64,000 nt of DNA, taken from Bugula neritina. Lineage: Eukaryota > Bryozoa > Gymnolaemata > Cheilostomatida > Bugulidae. Under the pieces are notes generated by a model. It searched no databases. It was not told where the DNA came from and worked only from the letters and a program-made list of their open reading frames with translations. A program made the position numbers and the translations under genes. The stretch spans positions 14,762,633-14,826,632 of the forward strand of contig OZ037771.1 of the NCBI GenBank assembly GCA_964035545.1, given 5' to 3'. Shown one piece after another: positions 52,656 to 64,000 of the stretch. How positions within the stretch are numbered: position 1 is the stretch's first letter; each line of letters opens with the position of its first letter.

Positions 52656-53577
52656 GTGAGTCTTGAAAGTCAAAATGTTCGATAACTAGTATTTACAATG
52701 TTTTACTCCTAAAAATAGCTGAAATCTGCAAATTCAAAATAAAAAAGTTGTGGTGGTTATATATTTTACCATTAAAAATGCTACTCTTTTTCAAGAAGTT
52801 GCACGAAGCACATAATAAATTAACTTTTAAAATGATTTGTACACATGCAGATACACAAAAAACTCTGTTTTCACACGCAACTTGACGCTTGAAAGATTTT
52901 TTAAATTTATTATTGCATAATTTTAAATATTTTTTTAATAACTGTTTCAATGACTGCAGGACATATATAGTAAAATATTAAAGTTAAATATTTAAATGAT
53001 CTATATTGGCCTGAAACTGATTTAAGTGTTTACCCTTATATTATTTTTTTAAATTGACTAATATATATTTTATAGGTGCATTAAAAATTTAGAACCCTTG
53101 TATATGCATGTTGATTTCTGCTGCAAAATACTATTTCTATTAAGATTCTTGAACTCATCTTTAAATACTGTACTTATCACTGACAGCTTTGTTGATTGTT
53201 TTTAAATTTATATTATTACTATGAGATACTGATTTTGTCGATTTCTATTCAACCATTGAACTGGTGAGCCCTGTTATATGTAATCTACCATCACTTTACG
53301 CAACTATATTTGCTGTTTATTAGAATTGCATAGTAACTTTTTGATTCGCTAATCTTGGTTAAATATATAGTTATAAAAACCTCAACACCCAGATAATTTA
53401 ACACTGAAATCAAAATTGTGAAATAAGCCCCACATGCCAATGCATTTTACTCAAATTGAATATAACTTAATTGGCCTTACTGCATTTAGTGACAAGGTTG
53501 AATTTGGCTATGTTCATGCAAATATTTTTTGGTATTTTTATCTGATTTGTAATCGCAAAATTGAAATGAATTCACAG
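52656..53577. other. Long intron of unit D, nothing recognised
   Basis: This intron is about 920 bp, against about 320 bp in B and C. The extra sequence is AT-rich and shows no repeat or terminal inverted repeat that I can see. Confidence 0.5.
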
Positions 53578-54184
53578 GGGGCTTTTCGGATGATCAAGTG
53601 GCTCTAGGATCAATTTCTTGTCTGAACTTCTGGAGCCGAGCATACACAGAGAATGAGTTGACAGAGTTCTCTGATTGTCTGAGTAAAGGAGATGTATTCA
53701 GTCTGAAACCAGGAGTGGTTACTCTACATGGTGGTATATCTGAAGAGTATGTACCACCTGTGACAACCACTCAACCAACCACTACCATTAGAGGTTCTAC
53801 AACCATTATGCTAACCACCACCATTACCACTATAGGTATGCTAGTTACTGTGAAAAATATGCTATGGTTTTGGCAGGATTAATTTTTAAAACCTATATAT
53901 TTCAATGCACACTTACTTTTGCTGTTTCTATATTCGTTTTATTTAAAGAAACTGCTTGGAATAACTGGCAGAAGGTTCAGAAAGTACCAGAAGTCTGGAA
54001 ATCTGGTCTCGTGGAATATGAATTCAAAGTACCTTCACCTTTAGCCTGTGTCTCTATCTGCTTGATGAACCAATGCAAGGAAGTAAACTATTGTATAGAA
54101 GATGGGATCTGTGAGATGGGGTGGGGTAACTCAACTAGTACTCTGTCTAACTACGCTGGAGCTGTTTACTATGTTTTTGAGTAA

Positions 54185-55700
54185 ACCGTCTAAACATTAT
54201 AGCTTAGCATCATCGTTATTTACCCAACTTTTTCACTCCTATTGCATTAATACTTTTGTGATAGTTTTTGCATTTGTTCAATGGGGTATTGTCTTTTTAA
54301 TCTTTTATTTTACCTTAAAAATTCTACAAGTACAAAAAATGTGCAAAAACACAACTAAAACTTTTGGTAGTGAAGTTTTCAAATTATATGAAGCTGAAAT
54401 ATCGAATACAAATTGTTGGTATTTTTACTTCTGTTTTGTTGTTTCATAAACATTTGATATTGTTTTTTAATAGTAGCTTGTTGCGTACTAGTATCGAAAA
54501 TATTTAAATATAGTTCATTTTGCAGAACCAAAGTTCTAAAGCTCTATCAATTTTTTTCTATTAAAAAGCAGAAGCTAATGATACAGTCTATTGACTTTTG
54601 CTTAAAAATATTTCAAAGTTACTATAAAATAGAAACCTGCTGTGTCCAAATCGCAAATCTATAAAAGAGCTCTTCACCCATTCTAGTGAAGAACATAATG
54701 AAAATTTATTGCTAAAGCTGTCTCTGAAGCAAGAATCCTATTGGCTCATTATTGCTGCATGAAAACATACAAGTTGTTACAATATAGCAAAATAATTTTA
54801 CCTAGAGATATAAGACATTCAAGGTTTGGTCTTTGTACTATAGGAGAGTTTAACATATTATTATGTATGCAGATTTTGACCAATTCTGGTAAGTTCTAGT
54901 ATATTCTATAGTAAGTTTCAACAGGATCTATAACAAGTTCTAGCAAGTTCTTGTAGGTGCTTATAGCAAGTTCAAAGATAATCTAACTCAGCAAAGCTTT
55001 TACATGCTACATGAGATATCCAATGTCATTTCTAGAAAGCACTGAAGTGTCATCAAATAACTGGCTCTCCAGATTTGAATGTTCGAAGAAAAGGATGCAG
55101 TAGCTTGCATTTTACCAGCCAGCTGGCTTTTCTTATATTGAGTGATTAAGTTACCCTGGATACACTTTCATTGTATACCTGTATCTTAGCAACACATGTT
55201 ACTTTCTCAGCTTGAAATACTAAATTCAATAAACATAAAACCAAAACAAAATAAATTTGTTATAAGACCTCCTAAAACTAAACTTTTGATGCTTTTTGAT
55301 GTTCTATAAATTTTAGAATTGAGGATTAGAGCTAATAAAAACAAGTTAGGTTGTTCTGGTATTGGTTAGACAACTCCGACTGGGAACAAAGAGATAAATA
55401 ATGCAATTATTTAGTTTTGAATAATTGCTGATTCATCTTTTACAGGTTAAATTTTTTAGTTCTGCTATACAAAGTTTATTATACGTAGAAAGAAAGTGTT
55501 GTAACAAAGCTGTTCACTTAAATATTATGTTAATAGCTTCTTACTGTGTGTAAATGAAAGCATTTAGCCAGTGCCAGTCATTTAGCTTATTTATAAATTG
55601 TTAAACAAAATACTAAAAATCTGTAAGTAATGTCAAATTGATTAAAATAGAATTTCTTTTATCTTTATGATTTGCGCCATAACTAAGTGATCCCTTGACA
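54185..55700. other. Intergenic, nothing recognised
   Basis: AT-rich. A weak degenerate repeat of AAGTTCTAGYAAGTTCT type lies at 54890-54975. No exon-like segment is visible. Confidence 0.5.
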
Positions 55701-55958
55701 GTTTCATTCTACAATGTCTACGGCAAGGTGAACAATAGTCGAGCACTTGTTAAATGGGCGGTGCATTTATCAGCTTATCGTGAAGCACATCATCACTATT
55801 ATACGAGGGAGTTGAAGCGTGATGCGTATCATTAGTAGCTAGGTACAGGTAGTCAAAGTGCTACTCACCAGTACATCAAATGCTCGGGAAAGTCTAGTTG
55901 GTTACTCGAGACGGTGGAAACCAGGAAATCTTTCAGATGATGTGGAACTTTCCAGAGA

Positions 55959-56037
55959 ATGATTGCCACGTCACCAAAGTTTAGAAAACGCTGCATAAAA
56001 CATGTCACTCTAAAGAAACTTCACAAAGCTTTTCCAG
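55959..56037 (+). other. Possible first or leader exon of the ZU5 receptor gene
   Basis: A GC-richer segment ends in a consensus donor, TTTCCAG|GTAAGT (56038). An ATG at 55959 is open to the donor at phase 1, which would match the phase of exon 59060, but the peptide (MIATSPKFRKRC...) is not a signal peptide. It may be a 5'UTR exon with its start further left, about 55.7 kb. Confidence 0.3.
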
Positions 56038-56349
56038 GTAAGTTGAAGTTTTCTTTATTATGGTATTGAAAAGTGTAATGGAGATGTTTGGTTTTACCAA
56101 GACTAATTTAGAAATATTCACTTTGTTGTAACAATGAAGTAGAGTGATTTCTGGTCAGATGTACATAGATGTGGTAAAAGTTGTTCTTCAATTTCAAGTG
56201 TCTCTTGAGTCAATTGAAAACAGAAATTAAAGGATATGCCAGCATGGTACAACTTTATGCTGTTTTCATATATTTTGCTTATCATTGTTCAATAAAAAAT
56301 ATTATCAGTTGATTTCTTGCTTGCAACTATAATACTTGGGAGCTTTGAG

Positions 56350-56550
56350 GGAGCAGCGGTGGTCTAGAGGGCTTAGTAAATATGAAGTCATAGGTTCGAG
56401 CCGACAAAGGCCATTGATGATGGTAAAAAGAGCGTCCAGTTATAATTGCTCATGTGCACCCTCTGAATAAATATTTAGCTCACTTTAACAAAAAACCCCT
56501 TTCATCAATTATAGTTTTCACACTGGATGGTGCCTATAAACTTTATGAAA
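56350..56550 (+). mobile_element. tRNA-derived SINE (family 2)
   Basis: Head GCGGTGGTCTAGAGGGCTTA and TAGGTTCGAGCC, then GCCATTGATGATGGTAAA, GCGTCCAGTTATAATTGCTC and a CTCACTTTAACAAAAAACCC tail. This copy is more diverged than the one at 45562. Confidence 0.7.
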
Positions 56551-56951
56551 ACCATATAGGACTTGGGGATTTTTTGCAAGTATGCTTTTAACTAAAAATT
56601 GAAAGAATTGAAAAAAAATGGCAGTAGACAAGTTTGTTCTTAAAAAAAATCCTTAAACATAACTGAAGCCTCTTGCATATTAGAGTTTCCATCCCTGTGA
56701 GAATCATTTCTTGCTGGTATTTTTGAAATTTCGTGTTTACTATGCCCGTGCTCTGGCAACTAGACCACAGCTGTTTCCACACCTGTATTTAGAACAAAAA
56801 TATTAACTATTAATTTTTAAGTTAGCAACACTCATAAGATATTTTGTTTACTATTATATTATCTTTAAATGGTCTTTCCACATTCTAGATGCTGCATTTA
56901 TACCTGTTCTAATTACTATTTTGCTTTGCATTGTACAAATGCATCTATTCA

Positions 56952-57066
56952 GATAGCAATAAGAAACGTTGATAATGTTGCAGTTACGATACGGCCACTC
57001 CCAACTTTTTCAGTGCAAGTAGATTGTTATGACTGCTCCTTAACCATGACTCATCACCACTTGATC
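56952..57066 (+). other. Possible ectodomain exon of the ZU5 receptor gene
   Basis: After CTATTCAG there is an open stretch, IAIRNVDNVAVTIRPLPTFS..VDCYDCSLTMTHHHLIPP, with codon use better than the surroundings. The only donor before the TAA at 57082 is a weak CCT|GTGGTC, or GTAGAT within the segment. Phase and function are not settled. Confidence 0.2.
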
Positions 57067-57084
57067 CCACCTGTGGTCACCTAA

Positions 57085-59059
57085 TTGCAGATTAATTCCT
57101 CACTGTATAACGGTAACTCAATGGCATTGAAAGCCGTAGAGTCTGCGATACAATAGATATGTAGCTTTGCAAATATTTGCTTTGAATTTTATAGATAGTT
57201 TATCTTTGGCATCTATAAACCTTCTCGCTTTGTTCAAATAGCCTTAAGTCTTACTATTCCCAACTAAAAGCAACTTATAACTTAAAGCTGTTATATATAT
57301 ATTAACGTATGATTCAGTTATTAAAATCGAATATTCAGTTAAAGCCTTGTCTATGTAACGACGGAATTCTGCTTTGATATAGCTGTTTGCAAACAGTTTC
57401 TACTATACCATGCTAGAAAGAAACACATTGCAAAAAATATTTTTGGAAACCATCACAATTATCATAATTATTACATCTTAATAGACAAATATAATTTTTT
57501 GCGTATATTGTAAGATTGAAAGTTGTTCAGATAATAAAAATCAGTTCACTTCAATTCACTAACCAGAGTAGTTAAAAAATTTCAACTTTGGATAATAAAA
57601 CAAGAATTCCATGTAGAATTTTGCCGTTTCAAAGTTTCAAATAAAATGCTCAATTAGGTAAAATTTTAGTTATTGTTAGAAATAAATGAAATTTAATTCA
57701 GTAAACAGTAAAATTCAGCGCTTTCATTAAAAAATGTAAAGCTTGACTTATAAGGAAAAGATCATACAACTATATAACAATAATATACTTAGTGCCATAG
57801 ATAATATAAACCACTGCTTTGCACTAATAATAATACAAGTATTTTTGCTCTATGGGAAGCAGCTATGACAACACAATTAATTTTTCGATTCAAATTCAGA
57901 GTAGGCTACCATTAGTAAGCCATCTACCATAATGTGAATGATAATTGTATCATGGCTAGTCCAGCTATTAAGAGGCTTTTCCAACATTACCTAATTTTCA
58001 TTTAATGTTATTTCTTAAACTTTCATCAGCCAAAGGGACTAGTTGTACCCAAAGTTTTCCTCATTCTTTTTGGTTACTCTACAAGTTTATTTGTCAGATT
58101 TGAAAAGTGATATTGATTAACTCACTTCCACATTTACTCCCTGTCCCCACTTGTTGTCATGACTACAATGTAAATATGGTGTGAGTCATGCTTTGGTGAC
58201 TCACCTGACAGACAGGTGTGGAACAGCTCTACCTAATAGTATCATTGTATGCTATAAGATTTAGGTTAAATATAATACCTTACAATATTCTATTATTGCT
58301 AGTATAGTAATCTCCCACATTATAGAGATAATCATTAGCATATTATATCAACATAAAAACATTTAGCTAATGGCATTTAGGTTAATGTAAATGCTGTGAA
58401 GAAATATTGTGCTGCGATGTAGCATTCTTTTTCTCACCTATTCTCATTTATCTCCCCTTTGTCCCATTCTGGTAGCGGACATTTAAGGTGCTATAAGATA
58501 ACTTGTCTATCAGAGCAATGTAGCCTAATGTTATATAAATAAATGGCCCATGAATTGAAAGACAGTTTTGCTTTATGGAGATATTTTCTTTCGGAAAGTT
58601 GGAAACTTGTACAGAAATGAAATTGCGAAAAATGATGCAATATAGCTGTAAATGTATTACATTACGCTGTAATTTAAGTTTTTGTCCAGTAGTATCATTA
58701 ATTGCTCCATGTTTACATATTTAAAATTATTAAGTAGCTTATAAAATATTAATAATAGCTGGGTGATAACGTTTCATACTAAAAACTGTTATTCTGAGAA
58801 ATTGCAGACCTGCTTTGTTTGCGTTGCTTTGCTCTGCTAGAATAGAAAATTACAATTAATTTAAGCTTTGAAATATTCAAGTCTCAAAGGTGGTATTCTA
58901 TTCAATATACAAACATTAGACTAGGTATACAATATAGAATATGAAAAGCTGAATAGAAATCAGAACAATGAGGCTCAGGTCACATAATGTGATGCAATTA
59001 TTCCTGATTATGAATTTGTGAATAGGAAGTATTGATTGTTGTACACTTTCTGCTTACAG
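57085..59059. other. AT-rich gap, nothing recognised
   Basis: No Ig-like or thrombospondin-type exon, repeat array or mobile element is visible on either strand. Confidence 0.5.
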
Positions 59060-62000
59060 TTACACTTTGACAGCAACTATCGCTGCCTTGAGGATGTCGA
59101 GCAGAGTTCAGGATCTGTTCACTGAGCTGCATACGTCAGCTGTCAACAATTTTACTACAGATATTCTGCTGCCTAACCAAACAATAGAACAACAATTAGC
59201 TCCTGGTGCAACTTTGAATGAGGTTTCCCCTAAAGTCATAGGAGCTGTAGTAGGAGGTGCTGTGGGTTGTGTTCTTGTGCTAGCTATAATCATACATGTA
59301 TTGCTACAGGTAAGTTTGTGCTAACTATAATCATACATGTATTGCTACAGGTAAGTTTGTGCTAACTATAATCATACATGTATTGCTACAGGTAAGTTTA
59401 TCTGTACACTGCGTAGCACGCACAAACGCAAGTATTATACTGTAAAAAGTTTAGTTTAAACTATTCATGGATGAGTCAGGTAAAGGTAAAATAGAATAAA
59501 TTAATAGTGATTTATGACACCTGCTTTCACATACCTGCCAGTTTCCATGGCTGCGCATACTTAATGGTTTCTTAGGACAAATAATTTTTCCCCTCAACGG
59601 GCTGCATGGTCTTTATTTCTGTCCTTCTCACCATTATTTAATTTGATAATCAAGATATCACCACTATTGTTACTGAGAGCTATACCCAGCACCAACTATA
59701 GGTCAGCTAAGTTGAACTTTGTTTCTGCAAGCATAGGCTGGACCTCAATATCTGGCAGCAATATGGCAGTTATTTAGCTGCCGTGGCTGTTAAAAGAGAT
59801 GAATTATAAAATTCTTGTTTAGACTCATATTTCAGTTTGCAGCAGCCTTCTGTATAATATTTTGTAACTTTTATGCATTTATATCCTGCGTCCATCATGC
59901 TGTAAAAAGCTACCAATTAAATATTAACAGCTGTTATGCAAGGAGTTGGCTACTTTTTTACAATCGAAGTCTAATTTCTTGACAGAAGCTGGAAAAATTG
60001 ATTCATACTTTTAGTTAAATCTTCTGTTAATAAATTTATAGAAAAAAAAACATCCTTCGGCTCATTTGAGAACCAAACAGTTGAGACAAGATGTCTACAC
60101 TATCAGTGGAGAATCCGGGAAGGAAAGTGGTCAATGGATGCCACAGCTTTGTGAAGAGGGAATTCATATACCTATTGGTAAGTTGAATCAGGTTTTCTCT
60201 GTAAATTATAATAAAATAGCTATAGTTGCAACAATAAAATTCTTAACCAAATGTTATTCTAAAATAAAGTGTAATATTTTTATATCGTTTCATTAATATG
60301 TAGGCTAAACCTACCCTATTTTTTATATGTCCTTTGCAGCTGGTAAAGTTTTGCTCTCCGTGCATATAATATAGGCTAAACAAGGAAATATGATTTGCCA
60401 AGTTAAAAATAAGATATAATAATATAATTCTGCGGGAAAAAAAAAGTTTAATTAAACAATGTTGCTTTGAAACATAAGAAATTCTCGTTAAATTAAATTG
60501 CTATAGCTTGTAGACAAAACTAGTGCATGATACATAATTTACAAACAAATGAATTATAACTGATATAGTCTTTGTAAGTTCTCAAATCTTTAATTTGGGC
60601 TAAAACAAGGTCTTGCATTATGTAAACCACTTATAGCATTGACTTGTTTTAAAGTACATATTATAGGTTTTTTCTCTATTATATAATTATGTGGTTTATA
60701 ACTGAGAAAAAATATAGCATTGAAAGTTCTCTTTAATTTACTCTCAGTTATTTGACAGCTTATAATAGGTTGATTGTTTGTGTTGAAAGTAAAACAGCTT
60801 TTATTTTAAGTACTTAGAAAACAATTATATTTGCTTTTTATAGAAGCTGAAAAAGCTGAGAAATATTCATCTCAACCATCAACTTATGAGTTTCTAAATG
60901 AGGGTTTCACCAGAAGCAACCCTCAAAATACAAAGAATAGTTTTGAGAATCGACTCTACAACCAGCAACATTATGAGCTTAAAGACTCTAAAAATAACGT
61001 AAGTTTAAAAGATAATTTTTTGTTTCTGCAAAAATTATAAATTTAAATGTTTAAAGTTATTATGTTCAAATTTTCATAACTGAATAAAGGCTTTTCAACA
61101 TGAAAAAAAAACAAAATCAATAAAAAATATAGAAAAAATTGGGAAAAACAGGTACAAGTTTAAGTCATAAGAGCAGCCTTAAATTTTGTTTGAAAAAACA
61201 TAACATTTTTCAAGTTATTATTTTGCCTTTTTATTGTAAATATACTTTGTGAACAAGGTAATTTGTAAACTAAAATATTGTTCTTATATTGAAAATTTAG
61301 AAGAGAAGTGGCGCCAGGCTGAGTAGCTTAGGAACTGTACCATCTGACACAGTTTCACAATACCTGGCACCCCCTACCTTGGAAGGGTCCGATGTGATAA
61401 CTAGAGGCACCCCATCTAGAAGAAGTAGAAGGTAAATTATATTATTTCAGTTGAGAGGCCAGAGTATTATAGTATGAGGAAGCTTATAAAACTTCACGCA
61501 AGTTTATTATATTCACTATATCCCTGTGAGAAACCCTGAGAGAAAGGGTTTTTTAAAGCAGGCTAAAGACTTATATTATACAAGAGCAATTATGACTGGA
61601 TGCTTTTCCTAACATCACCAATAGCCTTTACTGCATGGGTATTGAACCCATGACCTAGTGTTTACTTTAAGACAGCGCCTCGACCCCTTAGAAAAAAAGG
61701 GGGGGGAGAGGGGGCTGCTCCCTTAAGCTAACCACTTAGATGAGTATTTGAATAACAGTATACTGGCATTATAAAAGGCTGTGGAATCGAAATGGGAAAA
61801 TGACAATCTGAAACATTTAACTGTCTGGAAATATTTGAGCGCCACATGAGTGCATAAAAAGAGCAGCCATGGTCTATGGGTAAGAGCGATTGTCTAGTAT
61901 ACGAAAATTCATAAGCAGAAGCCATTGGTGATGTTAAGAAGAGCATCAAGTCATAATTACTCCTGTGTCTCATCTAAATAAGTCCTTAGCCCGAGTTTAA

Positions 62001-63619
62001 CAAAAACCCTTTCTATCAGGGGTCCTTACAGGAATAGCGACTATATACAAACTTGCGTGAGTTTTTTATACGAGTGTATAAAAAGCTTTGAGTTTCTTAT
62101 TGCAGAACATTTCTAACCCTCAAAAATTTCCTGATTCCATACGTTAGTGCAAACATGTAGTATGACTATTGCATTGTGTTAAAAATGTTGCATTTTTATA
62201 GTCTAGAAAACATTCCCGTGAATCAGAGAAGGTCCGCAGTTAATAAGAGTGCAACTATGGCATCACAGGATAGTGGCTTTGTGTCTGTAAACTCCATAGC
62301 AACCAGCCCTGTTTCGCCCTCCAGCATCAAAGAGTATCCATGGCAACCAAGCCAACATCCTTCGAAAACTAGAATTGTGCAAGCTAAAGAACTGATTGCA
62401 TGTAAGCTATATAATATGTCACAAGTTGAGGGTGATTAATTAGGCTGAGTTTACATGCAATAATGTCTATGATAAAAGGGACAATGGATTGTTTGTGTGC
62501 AATAGATGTACAAGACTATTGTGGACTATATTAGAGAAAAACCTAATTCTTCTATATCAAAAAGGTTCTCTAAAATCTAGTAACTATTTTCATATATAAG
62601 CTTAGTTACACATGAAGAGTTTTCCCAATGGTTATAAATTCAAACTAACCTAATGTGAGAGCAACTCCAAAAACTATGCATTGAGAAATGCAAACAATCA
62701 CATCAAATAAATTAAATTGGATATAACTTTACAAAACAAATTTGATTAAACAAATATGTAAAGAATTAAATTCATATGTTGGCAAACTTTTTAATCAAAA
62801 TTAGGCATTTAAATGAGCTGAAATATACTCATAATCTTACGTAGATAAATAACATATTACATCAGCTACCGCCGTTATAGAACCCTTATAATAATGCTCT
62901 CTGTTTTGTAGATGCCATAGAGAAATTCTATTCTATGCCAGACAGGCAAGTTGGAAAATGTTATGCTTCCAGCATATTTGCTATTGGAGAATTTGATTGT
63001 AATGGTGGAAGACTGTACCCTGCAGGTGACATGTCAGTTAGTTTGACAATCCCAGCAGGTGCCCTCAAGACCGCACAGCTTGTGTACTTACTGATGTCAT
63101 ATGATAATAATGAGTCAGGGGACCACACAGAAAACTTCTCTCCTACCATTGAATGTGGGCCTGATGGATTGCAATTTGAGGTATGAATCTGTTGGTTAGC
63201 TGTTGCATAACAAAAAAAGTAGTTCGTCACCTTGATTTTGGTCTAATAATTATATCACTAATTGTTGGTTAATTCAATTTTTGAAAAAACCAAAACTGTA
63301 GTAAATTATAACAAGTATTTTAGCTGTATAATAATGTCAATACATTAGGCCTACTTTTTAATTTTTGTATTGGTTTGGAATGCCTAATTTGTATGTTTAC
63401 GTAGTCCCGAAAATTTTTTTTTAGAAACCAGTGGTCTTGACGATGCCACACGCTGCTATAAACATGGAGCTAGAAACTTTGGCTTGTGAGGGAGGTTCTG
63501 CAGAGTGGACTGTTGATTCCAGTGAAACTGGTCCAACTGTGATTCATTCTACTGAAGAAACTGTTTCTATAAACATCCATCACTTTACAGGGTTTAAAAT
63601 GTCACGAATACCAGTTCGA
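59060..63619 (+). CDS. UNC5: UNC5-like single-pass receptor with ZU5 domain (partial, runs off right edge)
   Basis: Exons are 59060-59309, 60042-60177, 60844-60998, 61301-61431, 62202-62401, 62912-63180 and 63425-63619, with phases that chain correctly. The first visible exon has an extracellular stalk with two N-glycosylation sites (NFT, NQT) and a membrane helix, VIGAVVGGAVGCVLVLAIII, with GxxxG-like spacing. The next exon opens with a stop-transfer KKKHPSAHLRTK. A Ser-rich cytoplasmic linker follows, then a ZU5 domain: GGRLYPAGDMSVSLTIPAGA, SPTIECGPDGLQFE and KPVVLTMPHAA, the last two close to UNC5 family text. UPA and death domains would lie beyond 63619. The Ig and TSP1 ectodomain typical of UNC5 is not found upstream, so this may be a short-ectodomain ZU5 receptor. 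UNC5 receptors bind netrin and steer axon and cell migration. Confidence 0.72.
59279..59401 (+). repeat. 41-bp triplication of membrane-exon end and donor
   Basis: CTATAATCATACATGTATTG plus CTACAG|GTAAGTTTGTG occurs three times, giving identical donors at 59310, 59351 and 59392. Reading past the first donor gives VSLC and a stop. Confidence 0.95.
61493..61687 (-). mobile_element. tRNA-derived SINE (family 2), minus strand, in an intron of the ZU5 gene
   Basis: The reverse complement has the family-2 body (AACATCACCAATAGCC and TCCCTGTGAGAAACC on the + strand) and a B-box-like GGTATTGAACCCATGACC. It forms an inverted pair with the copy at 61858. Confidence 0.7.
61858..62073 (+). mobile_element. 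tRNA-derived SINE (family 2), in an intron of the ZU5 gene
   Basis: Head GAGCAGCCATGGTCTATGGG, body GCCATTGGTGATGTTAAGAA and tail CTTTCTATCAGGGGTCC, ending in a T-run. The B-box region is decayed. Confidence 0.7.
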
Positions 63620-64000
63620 GTGAGTAAAAAATCTTGGAAAAAAACATATTATACCTGACTTGGCGAGCAGGTGTCAAATAACTTTACATTATACTTCAAC
63701 TCCAGCATTGCCCATGTTCTTCACAATCAAGATTATTTAAAACCGTTTTCTACTTCTCAATGTTCATAAAACTGTTGAATACTTTGTTTGTAAAATCCAA
63801 CATTTTTCGAACCACATCATGCATGTATATATAGAGCTATATATTATATTGTCAGAAAAAAACAGAAAAGCTTATATGTTTTCAAGTCTTTAGCTTGTTA
63901 CGGAAGTCTTGCTCACTTGATATGCTCTATAGTTGTTGGTATTGGTTTAAACTTTACCATATTTACTGTTCTTTGAGTTCGGTAATAGTCAAAAACAATA
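63620..64000. other. Intron at right edge, nothing recognised
   Basis: AT-rich sequence after the donor at 63620. The next exon of the ZU5 gene lies outside the window. Confidence 0.6.

Larger units (their letters stand above)
51626..54184 (+). pseudogene. Unit D: truncated pentraxin-like / PAN-like gene
   Basis: D lacks exon 1 and most of exon 2. What remains is the exon 2 end at 51626-51660 with its donor, then exons 52197-52369, 52508-52655, 53578-53835 and 53949-54184 (TAA). All junctions and frames after exon 2 are intact, and the encoded PAN domain is like that of B. The calcium-site loop reads DQGSQFGGFSDDQ, so two of the expected acidic ligands are replaced (Asp to Gly, Glu to Ser). 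Without a signal exon it is probably not expressed as a secreted protein. It could be spliced onto unit C transcripts, where it would lie behind a stop. Confidence 0.7.

Overview
The window is nuclear DNA from a bilaterian animal, most likely an invertebrate. Coding sequence lies in short exons with GT/AG junctions, and introns and intergenic DNA are AT-rich and full of tandem repeats, tRNA-derived SINEs and one MITE. The species cannot be fixed from sequence alone. All recognised genes are on the + strand.

1-23.2 kb: the C-terminal half of a cytoplasmic dynein-1 heavy chain (DYNC1H1 orthologue). I joined 43 exons into one frame of about 2,501 residues, covering AAA2, AAA3, AAA4, the stalk with its microtubule-binding domain, AAA5, AAA6 and the C-terminal region, and ending at a TAG at 23203-23205. 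Its introns carry many minisatellites, including one 2.55-kb array of 25-bp units. At least 18 of the 42 introns start with a tandem duplication at or just after the 5' splice site.

23.2-34 kb: mostly non-coding. It holds a nested satellite (three units of about 0.7-0.9 kb, each with 1-3 copies of a 99-bp subunit), AATACAATATAT microsatellites on both sides, a 0.75-kb pyrimidine tract and two possible 5'UTR exons.

34.3-39.1 kb: a small gene of phase-0 exons encoding about 313 residues. Six exons carry a V-x(2)-W-[NTE]-x(2)-Y repeat, with WNQHY as the clearest form. I recognise no known family.

40.6-54.2 kb: a tandem cluster of four related genes (A-D). A, B and C encode a signal peptide, a pentraxin-like LamG domain, a Thr-rich mucin-like spacer and a PAN/apple-like Cys domain. 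B and C are nearly identical, introns included. C ends in a deletion junction with the remains of D, which lacks its first exon and carries a PIF/Harbinger-like MITE.

55.9-63.6 kb: a partial gene for a single-pass membrane protein with a ZU5 domain, most like UNC5 netrin receptors. It runs off the right edge. Its membrane exon ends in a triplicated splice donor, so donor duplication is not limited to the dynein gene.
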